This document shows positions 18,517 to 30,619 of a stretch of DNA of 64,000 nucleotides, one piece after another. The DNA comes from Verrucomicrobiota bacterium (GTDB lineage: Bacteria > Verrucomicrobiota > Verrucomicrobiae > Limisphaerales > UBA11358): NCBI GenBank assembly GCA_014860005.1, contig JACZKP010000177.1, positions 11,621 through 75,620 of the forward strand, given 5' to 3'. The position numbers were made by a program, and so were the translations under genes. Each line of letters begins with the position of its first letter. Within the stretch, counting starts at the first letter, position 1. Under the pieces are notes generated by a model, which had not been told where the DNA came from, made no database searches, and saw only the letters and a list, made by a program, of their open reading frames with translations.

Positions 18517-20238
18517 TCAAATGCCTCGCCCGCTGTCGCGCACGAACCGGGAAAACATTCGCGCCTTCGCCGCGAGTTCCGGTTCGCGATCCAGTTGTTT
18601 CACCGTCTGTGACAGCCGGTGCGACCAATTTGATGCGGCAGCGGATCCGGGCGTGTTGAATCGCTCCGCCTGCCCAAACACATCGGTGATTTGAAACACC
18701 GCGAGCCAGGAATTCGATCCCAGCATCGCTCGCGTGAATGCTTCGTGCAGGCGGTTGCTGAAATCTCGCGGCGGCGCTTCGTCCTTCAATCCGGAAAAAT
18801 CCATGATCCGCTGCAATTCATGGCGGCAACCATCGGGATCAAGATCCGCATCAATATTGGCCCACAAATCCGCCCAAAGGGCGGCCAGTGGCGGATGGTC
18901 GTGGGTCGCCGGTTGGGCCAGGGAAAGGCGTGGATATTGTTTCGGGTCCGCCAGCCGTCCGTTGTGATCGCGGAACATAGTAGGAATGCGGAAGCCGGGG
19001 ATCCCGAGCTTGTGCAACGTGGGCGCAACATATTCGGGCACAACCCCGAGATCCTCCGCCACGACCACCGTGTCGCCCGAAGCCTCCTGGATCATACGCA
19101 ACAATTCTTCGCCTTGGGCTTGATTCGCCGCCCGGTGTTCGGGCTTGTCATCGGGAAATGGTTTGAAGCCCGGCAAACGTCCTCGGCAATGGTCGGCCAC
19201 CTCTGTTTCATTCATGTGCAGGAATTCACGATTGCGATCCGGCGTCCACGGGAATGAATATATGCGGAACAAGCCAAGCACGTGATCAATGCGATACAAG
19301 TGGAACACTTTGCGAAGATTGCCCACGCGCGTGCGCCACCACTCGAATTTGTGCCGGCGCAGTTCATCCCAGCGATAAATCGGGATACCCCAGTTCTGAC
19401 CCCACTTCTCGGTGAACTCATCCACCTTGAACGTCTTCTCGGGCGGTGCACCGCCGCTCCACTCCAGGTCGAAGATTCCCTGATTGGCCCAGACATCCGC
19501 GCTGAAACGGCCCACGCCAAAGGGAATGTCGCCCATCAGGAAAACGTGCTTTGCCGCGCCATAAGTTTTCACCGCCTCCCACTGGCTGAAGGCAATCCAC
19601 TGGACATACATGAAGAAAAGCTGCTGACGCATCAAATCATCGCGCCGCGCCTCCGGCAGCGACAACAACCAGGTGCGGGCGCGCCTGGGACCGCGATGTT
19701 CCGCGGGCCAATGATCCCATGTCGGGACACTTCCATTTTCCTCCATGAGCACGCGAAACAGCGCGTAGTCAGAGAGCCACTCGGCGTTCTCCAGCAGAAA
19801 GGTCCGAAATTGCTGCGCACGTTTTGTGTCACGATTGAAGTGTTGCTTTAGGAAATTCGTAAAGCCGGCAGCGAGCAACTTCCGTTTGAGCGCTTTCACT
19901 TTCGCATACTTCACCGGGCCGGCACGCAAATCTGCAAGTAGTGGAGGTTTCGCGATCTGCTGGAACTGCGTCGCGGACAAATCGGGCAGGCGCTGTGGCG
20001 AAACGGCGATGGTCGTTGGATCAATGGCAAGCGAACTGATGGCATTGTACGGCGAGTTGTCATCGCTGGTTTCGTTGATCGGCAGAGTCTGGAGAATCCC
20101 CAGTCCGTGCCGGTGACACCAATCAATCATCTGGCGGACGCCATCGGTGTCACCCACACCCAGATCATGCTCGGTCCGGATGGCAAAGACCGGTTCGAGG
20201 ATGCCGGCGAGCAGTCGTTCGGGATTCAATTTCATCAT
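18517..20238 (-). CDS. malQ: 4-alpha-glucanotransferase (amylomaltase)
   Basis: 573-residue GH77 enzyme that transfers alpha-1,4-glucan segments in maltodextrin and glycogen metabolism. The catalytic residues are visible: nucleophile Asp in YRIDHVLGLFRI, acid/base Glu in VVAEDLGVVPEYV and the transition-state Asp in PATHDHPPLAALW. N-terminal DLGVGDTDGVRQMIDWCHRH is typical. ATG at 20238 or the next codon is the start. The upstream region is shared with the divergent pdxH. Confidence 0.95.
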   Translation of the reverse strand: MMKLNPERLLAGILEPVFAIRTEHDLGVGDTDGVRQMIDWCHRHGLGILQTLPINETSDDNSPYNAISSLAIDPTTIAVSPQRLPDLSATQFQQIAKPPLLADLRAGPVKYAKVKALKRKLLAAGFTNFLKQHFNRDTKRAQQFRTFLLENAEWLSDYALFRVLMEENGSVPTWDHWPAEHRGPRRARTWLLSLPEARRDDLMRQQLFFMYVQWIAFSQWEAVKTYGAAKHVFLMGDIPFGVGRFSADVWANQGIFDLEWSGGAPPEKTFKVDEFTEKWGQNWGIPIYRWDELRRHKFEWWRTRVGNLRKVFHLYRIDHVLGLFRIYSFPWTPDRNREFLHMNETEVADHCRGRLPGFKPFPDDKPEHRAANQAQGEELLRMIQEASGDTVVVAEDLGVVPEYVAPTLHKLGIPGFRIPTMFRDHNGRLADPKQYPRLSLAQPATHDHPPLAALWADLWANIDADLDPDGCRHELQRIMDFSGLKDEAPPRDFSNRLHEAFTRAMLGSNSWLAVFQITDVFGQAERFNTPGSAAASNWSHRLSQTVKQLDREPELAAKARMFSRFVRDSGRGI

Positions 20239-20411
20239 TCCTTCCGCAGCCTGTCAGAGATCGGCTGCCGATTCAAATCTGTTAACGTTTCACCGCGCCA
20301 GCCGCTGACACAGGCAGGTCCGGCAATTCACATTGTTCGGACAAGCCTTTGGCGCCGAGGCACCGTTAACGTGGACACTTGCGGTGAAATCGTCTTAACT
20401 GACGCGAGGGT

Positions 20412-21119
20412 ATGGCAATTGCAGATCTCAGACGTGAATATGACCTTGGCGGATTGAACCGCCAGGACCTTCAGGCAGACCCGCTGGCGCAGTTCAATGC
20501 CTGGTTTGGCCAGGCGTCAGGAGCGCGAGCCGGCAGTCGCTGGCGTGCCGTCGGCATTGCGTTGTACAAGGCGTGGCACGCCCTGCTTGGCCAGGCGCCG
20601 CCGGATGTGAATGCAATGGTGTTGGCCACCACAACCATGGACTCGCAGCCGTCCGCCCGTACCGTTCTACTCAAAGGGGTGGATGAACGGGGTTTTATCT
20701 TCTTCACGAACTACGACAGCCGCAAAGGACTGGAACTGGCGCAAAATCCTCACGCGGCCCTGGTGTTCTATTGGCCCGACCTGGAACGTCAGGTTTGCGT
20801 GGCGGGAACGGTGACCAAACTGCCGGTTGCTGAGTCAGAGGCTTATTTCAAGAGCCGGCCCAAAGGCAGCCGATTGAGCGCATGGGCCTCGAATCAGAAT
20901 ACGGTCGTGCCGGACCGCCAGACCCTGGAACAGCGGTGGCAGGAGGTTGCCAAACGATTTCCAGGGGAGGACGTTCCTTTGCCGCCGAATTGGGGTGGCT
21001 ACGTGCTGGCCCCGACTCGCATGGAATTCTGGCAGGGCCGGCCCAGCCGCCTGCACGACCGATTCCGTTACGCCCGGCAAGCAGATAACTCCTGGATGAT
21101 TGAGCGCCTCTCCCCCTGA
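20412..21119 (+). CDS. pdxH: Pyridoxamine 5'-phosphate oxidase
   Basis: FMN enzyme that makes pyridoxal 5'-phosphate. Typical segments: LRREYDLGGLNRQDLQADPL, ARTVLLKGVDERGFIFFTNY, LERQVCVAGTVTKL, FKSRPKGSRLSAWASNQ, the PLPPNWGGY loop and the end FWQGRPSRLHDRFRY. Compared with E. coli PdxH there are about 22 extra residues (around 40-62, SRWRAVGIALYKAWHALLGQ) between the first helix and the NAMVLATT strand. No repeat is recognisable there. 235 residues against about 218 in E. coli. Confidence 0.95.
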   Translation: MAIADLRREYDLGGLNRQDLQADPLAQFNAWFGQASGARAGSRWRAVGIALYKAWHALLGQAPPDVNAMVLATTTMDSQPSARTVLLKGVDERGFIFFTNYDSRKGLELAQNPHAALVFYWPDLERQVCVAGTVTKLPVAESEAYFKSRPKGSRLSAWASNQNTVVPDRQTLEQRWQEVAKRFPGEDVPLPPNWGGYVLAPTRMEFWQGRPSRLHDRFRYARQADNSWMIERLSP

Positions 21120-21421
21120 AGCCACGCGCCGATCTCCGATCCGGTGCGTTGGAATGGAATCAAGAGACAAGCCGGCTCGAAGCCCGGCGCTCCTGTGCCA
21201 CCACCGATTAGGAGGCAGCGCTCGATTTGATTCCGGAAATTCGCCTCCTGAAATGCGTGAAATAGTCATGCTCGTCCATGCCAACTGACCACCTTGGTAG
21301 GGCGTTTCATAAACTGGTTGAATTCCGCGCCAACGCGACGAAGTTATTGGTGTGTCGAGTGCGTAACCCTGCCTTCCAACCGCGCAAACAGGAAGGCAGT
21401 TCAATACGGAGAGGCGACGTA

Positions 21422-21991
21422 ATGAACATGACTGAAGCAACAACAACAACGTTGGGAAAACCGGATGAAATTTGGTCGGTGGCAGTGCTTTATGATGATG
21501 CACCCACCCGCCAACGGGCGATGGAGGTTGGCCGCGAACTGGTTCAACGATTCTGGACGGAGGTTGAGTTCCAATTCCACTGGTGGCGCAGCGATTTTCT
21601 GGAGGATGACGCGATGCTGGCCGCTGCAGTTGGCGACGCCAGCACGGCGGATTTCATCGTGGTCAGCAGCCGGCCGGAACAGCCGTTTTCGCCTTTCGTC
21701 ATCAAGTGGTTTGATGATTGGATCGGTCGGCGGGCCGGGCGGGAAGGCGCGTTCGTGGACCTGACCGAGCCAACTGCCGGTACTGCCGACCTGGTTCACC
21801 GGCGGCAACTTCACCTGCGGCGACTCGCGCATCGGGCAATGATGGATTACCTGACCCGAATGCCGGAAATAATGGATGGGGCGCTGCCTGATTCATTCGA
21901 ATCCGCGGAAAACCGCGCGGCTCAACTGACTTCGGTGATGGACCAGATTCTACATCTGCCACCGCCACCGCGACTGAATCTTCCGCGTTAG
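21422..21991 (+). CDS. Conserved hypothetical protein
   Basis: 189 residues, soluble. It opens with a Thr-rich stretch (MTEATTTTLG) followed by a Rossmann-like or receiver-like pattern: WSVAVLYDDAPTRQRAMEVG, FHWWRSDFLEDDAMLAAAVG, ADFIVVSSRPEQPFSPFVIK. It ends with a helical region and LPPPPRLNLPR. No catalytic motif was recognised. ATG at 21422 follows a GGAGAGGCG stretch usable as ribosome binding site. The 300 bp upstream contain only short inverted repeats. Confidence 0.7.
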   Translation: MNMTEATTTTLGKPDEIWSVAVLYDDAPTRQRAMEVGRELVQRFWTEVEFQFHWWRSDFLEDDAMLAAAVGDASTADFIVVSSRPEQPFSPFVIKWFDDWIGRRAGREGAFVDLTEPTAGTADLVHRRQLHLRRLAHRAMMDYLTRMPEIMDGALPDSFESAENRAAQLTSVMDQILHLPPPPRLNLPR

Positions 21992-22034
21992 CGATGCCAA
22001 CCGGTCAGCATTTCTTCAAAGCAAGTGAGGGGGT

Positions 22035-24719
22035 TCAGGCCGCCGTTTCGTCCACGGTAGCAATGTCTTCCTGCGATTCGCTGATGACAGGCGCGATGGC
22101 CTGAAGCTTGTCGCCTTCGTCCAGGTTCACCAGTTTCACGCCCATCGTGTTGCGGCCGGCTTCACGGATGTCTTTGACAAACGTGCGCACCATCTGACCT
22201 CCCACCGTGATGAGCATGATTTCGTCCGTGTCGCGCACCGGCAACGCTCCGATGACGCCACCGGTCTTCTCGCCGACTTTCATCGTGATGCGGCCTTTGC
22301 CGCCGCGCGATTGCTTGCGCGTCCCGGTCTCGCCTTGCACGAGGTATTCGTCGAACGAAGTCCTCTTGCCGATGCCGTTCTCACCGGCAACCAATAGCGC
22401 CGCGTCCGGCACCACCACGGCCAGCGCGACGACCGCGTCGTCCTCCTCCAAAGTGATGCCTTTGACGCCGGCAGCGTTACGCCCCATGGAACGTACGTCG
22501 GATTCGCTGAAGCGGATGCTCATCCCGTTGCGGGTGATCAGCACCACATCGTCGCCCTCATCGCCACCCGGCGTGCAGCCGCGCGTTTGTTTGACGTCAA
22601 TCAACGTGTCGCCCGGCTCAATGGTAATGGCGATGATGCCGCCTTTGCGCACGTTGGCAAAATCGCTCAAGGAGGTTTTCTTGACGGTGCCTTGCTGCGT
22701 GGCGAAGAAAAGTTCGCCCAGCTGCTGCCAGGTCACATCCTCCCGATTCTCGTCGGTTTTGGAGAGAATGCGGATCAGGGCGGCGATTTTTTCGTCGGCT
22801 TTCAACTCCAGCAAATTTGCGATGCTCCGCCCTTTCGCAGCGCGTCCCATGTCGGGAATCTCATGCACCCGTTCGACGTACACGCGACCGGTGTTTGTGA
22901 AGAACATCAGGTAGTCGTGCGTGCTGGCCGTGAACAGATGCTCGACGAAATCCTTGTCCTCGGCCGTCTCGCCCTCGCGCGTGGTCATGCCGATGACGCC
23001 TTTGCCACCGCGCTTTTGCGAGCGATACTGGCTGACATTGGTACGTTTGAGCAGTCCGGCGTGAGTCAGGGTGATGATGACGCCTTCGTTGGCTATCAGG
23101 TCCTCGATGGCGATTTCGCCCTCATCCGGCACGATCTCCGTCTTGCGCGGGGTAGCATGCTTTTCCTTGATGGCCTGCAACTCGGCCTTGATGATCGCCA
23201 TCACCCGCGATTCCTTCGCGAGGATGTCGAGCAGGTCTTTGATGATTTCGAGCAGCGCCTTGTATTCCTTGTCAATCTTGTCAATTTCCAGCCCCGTCAA
23301 TTGATAGAGGCGGAGGTTGAGAATTTCGTCCACCTGCCGTTCCGTCAGCGCATAACGCCCCGCCTGCAAACGAGCCTCGCTGCGGATGAGCACGCCCCAT
23401 TTTTCCACCTGTGCCCGCGACCACTCGAATGCGAGCAACTTCACCCGAGCTTCATCCCGGGTTTTGGAACCACGTATTATGGCAATGAATTCGTCGAGGT
23501 TCGATAACGCAATGATGAAACCTTCCAGCGTTTCCGCGCGCTCCTCGGCCTTCTTCAACTCGAAGCGCGTGCGACGCAGCACCACTTCGCGGCGATGCTC
23601 GATGTAACACTGGATGATTTCCTTGAGGTTGAGCGTCTTCGGGCGGCCATGATCAATCGCCAGCGAATTGACGCTGAAGGAAACCTCCAGTTGCGTGTGC
23701 TGGTAGAGATTTGCGATGACAACTTTGGGGATGCCATCGCGCTTCAATTCGATGACGAGGCGGCAGTGTTCGTCCGATTCGTTGCGCATCGCGGAGATCT
23801 CCGTGATGACCTTTTCGTTGACGAGTTTCGCAATCTGTTCCTCGAGATTGGCGCGGTTGACGTTGAAGGGAATCTCCGTGATGACCAGTTGCTCGCGGTT
23901 GCCCTTGAGTTCCTCCATCCCGACGCGTCCGCGCAATTTCACACTGCCCTTGCCGGTCGTGAAATAATTTTTGATGCCCTCGACACCGCAGATCATCCCG
24001 CCCGTGGGAAAGTCCGGGCCTTTGATGAATTTCATCAACTCGGGAATCGTGATCGTCGGCTTGTCAATCTGCGCACAGACTCCGTCAATTACCTCGCCCA
24101 GATTGTGCGGCGGCATGTTCGTGGCCATGCCAACGGCGATGCCGGTGCCACCGTTGACCAGGAGATTGGGAAACGCAGCCGGAAAAACCCGCGGCTCGGT
24201 GCGCGTCTCGTCGTAGTTTGGGACGAAATCCACCGTGTCCTTCTCCATGTCCTCCATGAGCACGGCGCCGAGATGAGTCAGCCGCGCTTCGGTGTACCGC
24301 ATGGACGCCGGCGGATCGCCCTCCACCGAACCAAAATTTCCCTGGCTGTCCACAAGCCGCTCGCGCATGGCCCACGGTTGCGCCATGTGGACGAGCGTCG
24401 GATAAATCGCCTGGTCGCCATGCGGATGGTAATTGCCCATCGTCTCGCCGACGATCTTGGCGCACTTGAGATGCTTGCGATTCGGCATCACGCCGAGTTC
24501 GTTCATCGCATACAGGATGCGGCGCTGCGAGGGCTTTAACCCGTCGCGCACGTCGGGCAACGCGCGGGAAATGATGACGGACATCGAGTAATCAAGGAAT
24601 GAATTCTTGATCTCGTCCGCGACGTTGATCTTGGAAATCTTTTCACCCTGTGAGTAGGCCCCGCCCGGCTGGTGCGATGCATTGGATTCCGGCTGATTGG
24701 ATTCGGTTTCGTCTGGCAT
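22035..24719 (-). CDS. gyrA: DNA gyrase subunit A
   Basis: About 894 residues. Breakage-reunion domain with the catalytic Tyr in PASMRYTEARL, then six beta-pinwheel blades containing GyrA-box-like QKRGGKGVIGM and the related SRGGKGRITMKVGEK. ATG at 24719 is preferred over an upstream TTG at 24731. The quinolone pocket reads HPHGDQAIYPTLV: the positions of E. coli Ser83 and Asp87 are Gln and Pro. vapC ends 18 bp upstream, so gyrA is probably co-transcribed with the toxin-antitoxin genes and gyrB. Confidence 0.97.
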   Translation of the reverse strand: MPDETESNQPESNASHQPGGAYSQGEKISKINVADEIKNSFLDYSMSVIISRALPDVRDGLKPSQRRILYAMNELGVMPNRKHLKCAKIVGETMGNYHPHGDQAIYPTLVHMAQPWAMRERLVDSQGNFGSVEGDPPASMRYTEARLTHLGAVLMEDMEKDTVDFVPNYDETRTEPRVFPAAFPNLLVNGGTGIAVGMATNMPPHNLGEVIDGVCAQIDKPTITIPELMKFIKGPDFPTGGMICGVEGIKNYFTTGKGSVKLRGRVGMEELKGNREQLVITEIPFNVNRANLEEQIAKLVNEKVITEISAMRNESDEHCRLVIELKRDGIPKVVIANLYQHTQLEVSFSVNSLAIDHGRPKTLNLKEIIQCYIEHRREVVLRRTRFELKKAEERAETLEGFIIALSNLDEFIAIIRGSKTRDEARVKLLAFEWSRAQVEKWGVLIRSEARLQAGRYALTERQVDEILNLRLYQLTGLEIDKIDKEYKALLEIIKDLLDILAKESRVMAIIKAELQAIKEKHATPRKTEIVPDEGEIAIEDLIANEGVIITLTHAGLLKRTNVSQYRSQKRGGKGVIGMTTREGETAEDKDFVEHLFTASTHDYLMFFTNTGRVYVERVHEIPDMGRAAKGRSIANLLELKADEKIAALIRILSKTDENREDVTWQQLGELFFATQQGTVKKTSLSDFANVRKGGIIAITIEPGDTLIDVKQTRGCTPGGDEGDDVVLITRNGMSIRFSESDVRSMGRNAAGVKGITLEEDDAVVALAVVVPDAALLVAGENGIGKRTSFDEYLVQGETGTRKQSRGGKGRITMKVGEKTGGVIGALPVRDTDEIMLITVGGQMVRTFVKDIREAGRNTMGVKLVNLDEGDKLQAIAPVISESQEDIATVDETAA

Positions 24720-24737
24720 GATTAAAATCAATAAACT

Positions 24738-25172
24738 TTATTTCACCCCCGGCGGTGGCACGAGCGACAAACCGATGAAGTCCGACGCATCGCAAACCCG
24801 CTGGTCGCTGCTACACATTTGTTCGCCACCATTCGATTCCGCCGTTGCGACATGAATTGCATCCAGGGTCCGCAACGCCACGTTCGGATGACACTGGTCA
24901 ATTACGGCACCCGCTCGCTCGATGACCTGGCGATTCAGCGGCAGCAACAAAAATTCCTGATCGCGCACCTTGTCCTGAAACAGTCGCCAGCCCGCCAGGC
25001 GTGCCTGACGAGAAATCCGCCCTGCCCGTTCTTTGGTGAGCAGGGCGGATCGTACTTCCGCCACGGCCAGTTCCGAGGTGACGATGGCCTGCCCCGTCAC
25101 GACGCCGTGATACGCCTCGCTGTCGGGTTCGTGGCTGACCAGTTTGACGATGACGCAGGAATCGAGATACAT
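24738..25172 (-). CDS. vapC: PIN-domain ribonuclease toxin (VapC-like)
   Basis: 144-residue PIN domain: MYLDSCVIVKLVSHEP with the first acidic residue, SELAVAEVRSALL with the Glu, TLDAIHVATA with the central Asp and SSDQRVCDASD near the end. All four acidic positions are kept. VapC toxins cut tRNA or rRNA. The gene starts 5 bp after the antitoxin stop and ends 18 bp before gyrA, inside what would otherwise be a gyrB-gyrA unit. Confidence 0.85.
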   Translation of the reverse strand: MYLDSCVIVKLVSHEPDSEAYHGVVTGQAIVTSELAVAEVRSALLTKERAGRISRQARLAGWRLFQDKVRDQEFLLLPLNRQVIERAGAVIDQCHPNVALRTLDAIHVATAESNGGEQMCSSDQRVCDASDFIGLSLVPPPGVK

Positions 25173-25177
25173 CGTCT

Positions 25178-25510
25178 TTACCAGCCTCGACCGTCGCGGT
25201 CAGCGCGGATGATTTCTTCGGCAAACGGTCCTTCGGTTTGCATTGGCAACTTTTGCAGATGCTCCCAAGTGCCGGTGAAAACCTTCCGCGCCTTCTGTCC
25301 GCCCACCGGCGACAAGACAGCTTTCGGTTTCCCATCCGACGTGATCGTGACTTCCTGCCCGCCCGCCACTAACTCCAGCAACGCCGAGAGTTTGGCTTTG
25401 GCCGCGCGAACCGGTACGGCCAGCCCCACTCCGGGCATCGCAACCGCGTCGTTCAGGACCGAGGCCTGGGGTTTGTGTTCTGGATAGACCAATGCTTTTT
25501 TCGTTTTCAC
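25178..25510 (-). CDS. Phd/YefM-type antitoxin
   Basis: 110 residues with the Phd/YefM dimerisation and DNA-binding core VPVRAAKAKLSALLELVAGG, then QEVTITSDGKPKAVLSPV. A disordered C-terminal part (TWEHLQKLPMQTEGPFAEEI) probably binds the toxin. It precedes the PIN toxin and would repress the operon. It begins 46 bp after gyrB ends, and no strong terminator is visible in that gap. Confidence 0.82.
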   Translation of the reverse strand: MKTKKALVYPEHKPQASVLNDAVAMPGVGLAVPVRAAKAKLSALLELVAGGQEVTITSDGKPKAVLSPVGGQKARKVFTGTWEHLQKLPMQTEGPFAEEIIRADRDGRGW

Positions 25511-25556
25511 GCGCTCAATGTAGTTTCATGTGACTACATTCGTCAAGCCCTTTTTA

Positions 25557-28079
<2,523 letters not shown>

Positions 28080-28295
28080 TTATCCGCCGAAAATGAGTCG
28101 CTTGATGACGCGAAACTTTGGCGTGAGAATACTAGAAAAATCGGGTTCGTCGCACAACTGCTAAGTGGATTTCTTTTCACTCAAAAAACCCCATTCCTTG
28201 TGGCGGGATTCTGCTGCAACCCGACCCGTTGGGGTTGTCCGAACCAAGTCCGGGGGTGGAATTTGCGCCATGAATCCGCTGAAAATCCGAGCCTT

Positions 28296-29132
28296 TCAGG
28301 ACTTGATGTCGCGGAGTTGAAATGCCGTGCAACCGATGACAAAAGTCGTGGCGCAGGCGGCGACCAATACAATCTCCGATTGCAGAATCTGCGCCCACGG
28401 AATCGGGTTCTGGAAGACATGGAGCCAGCAACGAAAGTGGTGGGTGATAAACCAATGCTCGTAACGATCAAAGAATGGAATACCCTCCAGCACCACGTTC
28501 ACGAACATGTACGAGAGCGCGAGAATGGTGGCGGCGGCCGGCTTCATGTTGAAACAGGAAAACATGAACGCCACCGACAGGATCACACTCGCGTTCACTG
28601 CCAAAAACACGTGGGCCAGGATGAATCGTGCGAAACCTTCGCCCGCCGGCAACACGCTAAAAGCCATTCCGGGCGCGAAGAAAAACATGCCCTTCCACGG
28701 AAACAATATCCGCGCAAAACCCAGCGCCAGCATTCCCAGCGCCACCACCAGCACCGCTGCGAAAATGACGCCGGCAATCCACTTCACGAGCAGCAGGCGC
28801 GGGCGGGAAATTGGTCGAGAGAGAATCATCCGCAACGTGCCGTCCTCGTATTCCTTCGCCACCAGATCTCCGCCCACCAGGGAGGTGTAGAGTGGCATCA
28901 ATAATATGATCTGCGGCATTAACATCACGACGGCCACAGTGAGCGCGGAGATGAATTCAGTGGCCAGGTAGCCGTTGCCCGCCAGTAACCGTTCGAAATC
29001 GCTTTGCCAGCGAGTGTATTTGAAGGCCAGCAACATGGCCGTTTGCGCCAGGATGAAGGCGCCAAAGCCAATGTAAGTCCGCTTCTTGCCGAACAGTTTC
29101 CAAAGCTCGTTTTTGAGTTGCGCGAGGAACAT
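28296..29132 (-). CDS. ABC-2 type transporter permease
   Basis: 278 residues with six predicted membrane helices, e.g. VAVVMLMPQIILLMPLYTSL, WIAGVIFAAVLVVALGMLAL and SEIVLVAACATTFVIGC. The cytoplasmic loop GDLVAKEYEDGTLRMILSRP is characteristic of ABC-2 permeases. It lies 3 bp after the ATPase gene, so the two form one exporter; the substrate is unknown. Confidence 0.88.
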   Translation of the reverse strand: MFLAQLKNELWKLFGKKRTYIGFGAFILAQTAMLLAFKYTRWQSDFERLLAGNGYLATEFISALTVAVVMLMPQIILLMPLYTSLVGGDLVAKEYEDGTLRMILSRPISRPRLLLVKWIAGVIFAAVLVVALGMLALGFARILFPWKGMFFFAPGMAFSVLPAGEGFARFILAHVFLAVNASVILSVAFMFSCFNMKPAAATILALSYMFVNVVLEGIPFFDRYEHWFITHHFRCWLHVFQNPIPWAQILQSEIVLVAACATTFVIGCTAFQLRDIKS

Positions 29133-29135
29133 GAA

Positions 29136-30047
29136 TCAGTGAGTCGGTCCCGTCACAGTTGGCGCTTTGACGAGCGACAGGTAAAAATCTTCCAGCGTTT
29201 GCTCGTGTTGCCAGATACCTTCAACGTCCATGCCTGCCGAAACCAGCGCCCGCGTCACGTCCGCAGTGCCGGTGCCGTCCTGTAACAGAATGAACCGGCC
29301 ATCCGTCGCACCCGAGATGAGCCGGCGCTCGCCCAGCAATGCCGTGGCCGCCGCAAAATCGGGCGTTCGCAACACCACTCGACTGCGCTCCGCGCGCACC
29401 TCGTTCACCTGACCTTCAAAGACTTTGCGGCCTTGATTCAACACGGCGATGCGCGTGCATAGCTGCTCGACCTCGTTGAGCAGATGTGAGGAGAGCAGAA
29501 TGGTGAGCCCCATTTCGCGATGCAACCGGACAATGGTCTGCCGCATTTCGGCAATGCCTTCCGGATCCAGCCCGCTTCCCGGTTCGTCGAGGATCAGCAA
29601 TTCCGGTTGCGGCAACAAAGCCTGCGCCAGCGCCAGTCGCGCCCTCATGCCGTGCGAGTAGGTTTTCACTTTGGATTGTTCGCGGCCCGACAATCCAACC
29701 CATTCCACCACTTCGCGAATCCGCTCCTTTGAAGTCGGTGCGGTGTAATGGCTGAGAATCTCCAGATTCCGCCAGCCGCTGAGGTAATCGTAAAATGCCG
29801 GCGTCTCAAAAATCGCGCCGACTTTGCGCAAGGCGTGGGCGCGTTGGCGGGTCACGTCATGGCCGCACACCTCCACTTCGCCGCTGGTGGGCCAAACCTG
29901 CCCCAACATCATTCCGATGGCCGTGCTCTTGCCGGCACCATTGTGCCCGAGCAATCCGAAAATTTCGCCCGCCGGCACAGTAAGCGTGAGATTATCCACC
30001 GCCAGTCGGGCGCCAAATTTCTTCCTAAGCGCACGTAATCGGATCAT
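29136..30047 (-). CDS. ABC transporter ATP-binding protein
   Basis: 303 residues: Walker [12 protein letters not shown]-loop region [10 protein letters not shown], signature [15 protein letters not shown], Walker [16 protein letters not shown] and the switch His in [10 protein letters not shown]. Residues 215-303 are the usual extra domain of ABC-2 type ATPases. The signature has SHGMR where most have SGGMK, which is common in this subfamily. The start overlaps the upstream prepilin-like gene by 4 bp. Confidence 0.92.
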   Translation of the reverse strand: MIRLRALRKKFGARLAVDNLTLTVPAGEIFGLLGHNGAGKSTAIGMMLGQVWPTSGEVEVCGHDVTRQRAHALRKVGAIFETPAFYDYLSGWRNLEILSHYTAPTSKERIREVVEWVGLSGREQSKVKTYSHGMRARLALAQALLPQPELLILDEPGSGLDPEGIAEMRQTIVRLHREMGLTILLSSHLLNEVEQLCTRIAVLNQGRKVFEGQVNEVRAERSRVVLRTPDFAAATALLGERRLISGATDGRFILLQDGTGTADVTRALVSAGMDVEGIWQHEQTLEDFYLSLVKAPTVTGPTH

Positions 30048-30619
30048 TTCTGAAGCGTCCCTTCGATGGCGAGCAGGTTCTTAATATGGCCGTCCGCGTA
30101 AAGATAATTCACACCTTTCTTGGCGCCGCGCGCCGCGTGAAAAGCCTCCTTGTCGAAGCTCACCGGAATGGCATGCGGATCGAACTGCAATCCCAGCACC
30201 TGAAGATGGTGCGCCGGCTGCCCATTGAGCAGGCTGTTCCACGAATAGCTTGAGCCGGTTTGCTCGAAGACTTGCGCCCGATCCGATGGACACCGCAACA
30301 CGTTCGTGTTTCCCAACTCGTCCTTCAGCACCACGGCCATGCCCGGCAACTCATCCGGCGGTGGATTCGTGCCGATCAACTTGTCGCGCATGCTGGGAAG
30401 CCGGTTATTGTTGCTGTCCACGTAGAGTTGCAGGGCCACCCCGATCTGCCGCAGATTGCTGATGCACGCTGCTGACCGGCCAGATTCTTTCGCGCGACTC
30501 ACCGCCGGCATCAACATCGCCGCCAGAATGGCGATGATGGCGATGACGACCAGCAACTCAATGAGGGTGAAAGCCGGGTAACGACCAGAGCGGGATACAT
30601 CTCTGCAGTGGCGATTCAT
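30044..30619 (-). CDS. Prepilin-like protein with N-terminal methylation motif
   Basis: 191 residues. After a short basic leader comes [20 protein letters not shown], the type II pseudopilin signature with cleavage expected before the Phe. Then follow a helix ([20 protein letters not shown]), a spacer and the end [14 protein letters not shown]. Such proteins are very numerous in Verrucomicrobia and Planctomycetes and are exported to the envelope; the individual role is unknown. It overlaps the neighbouring genes by 4 bp on each side, so it belongs to the ABC operon. Confidence 0.88.
   Translation of the reverse strand: MNRHCRDVSRSGRYPAFTLIELLVVIAIIAILAAMLMPAVSRAKESGRSAACISNLRQIGVALQLYVDSNNNRLPSMRDKLIGTNPPPDELPGMAVVLKDELGNTNVLRCPSDRAQVFEQTGSSYSWNSLLNGQPAHHLQVLGLQFDPHAIPVSFDKEAFHAARGAKKGVNYLYADGHIKNLLAIEGTLQK

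Noticed and set aside
22587..24539. Two plus-strand frames of over 300 codons inside gyrA
   Set aside because: Antisense shadows; gyrA on the minus strand is unambiguous.
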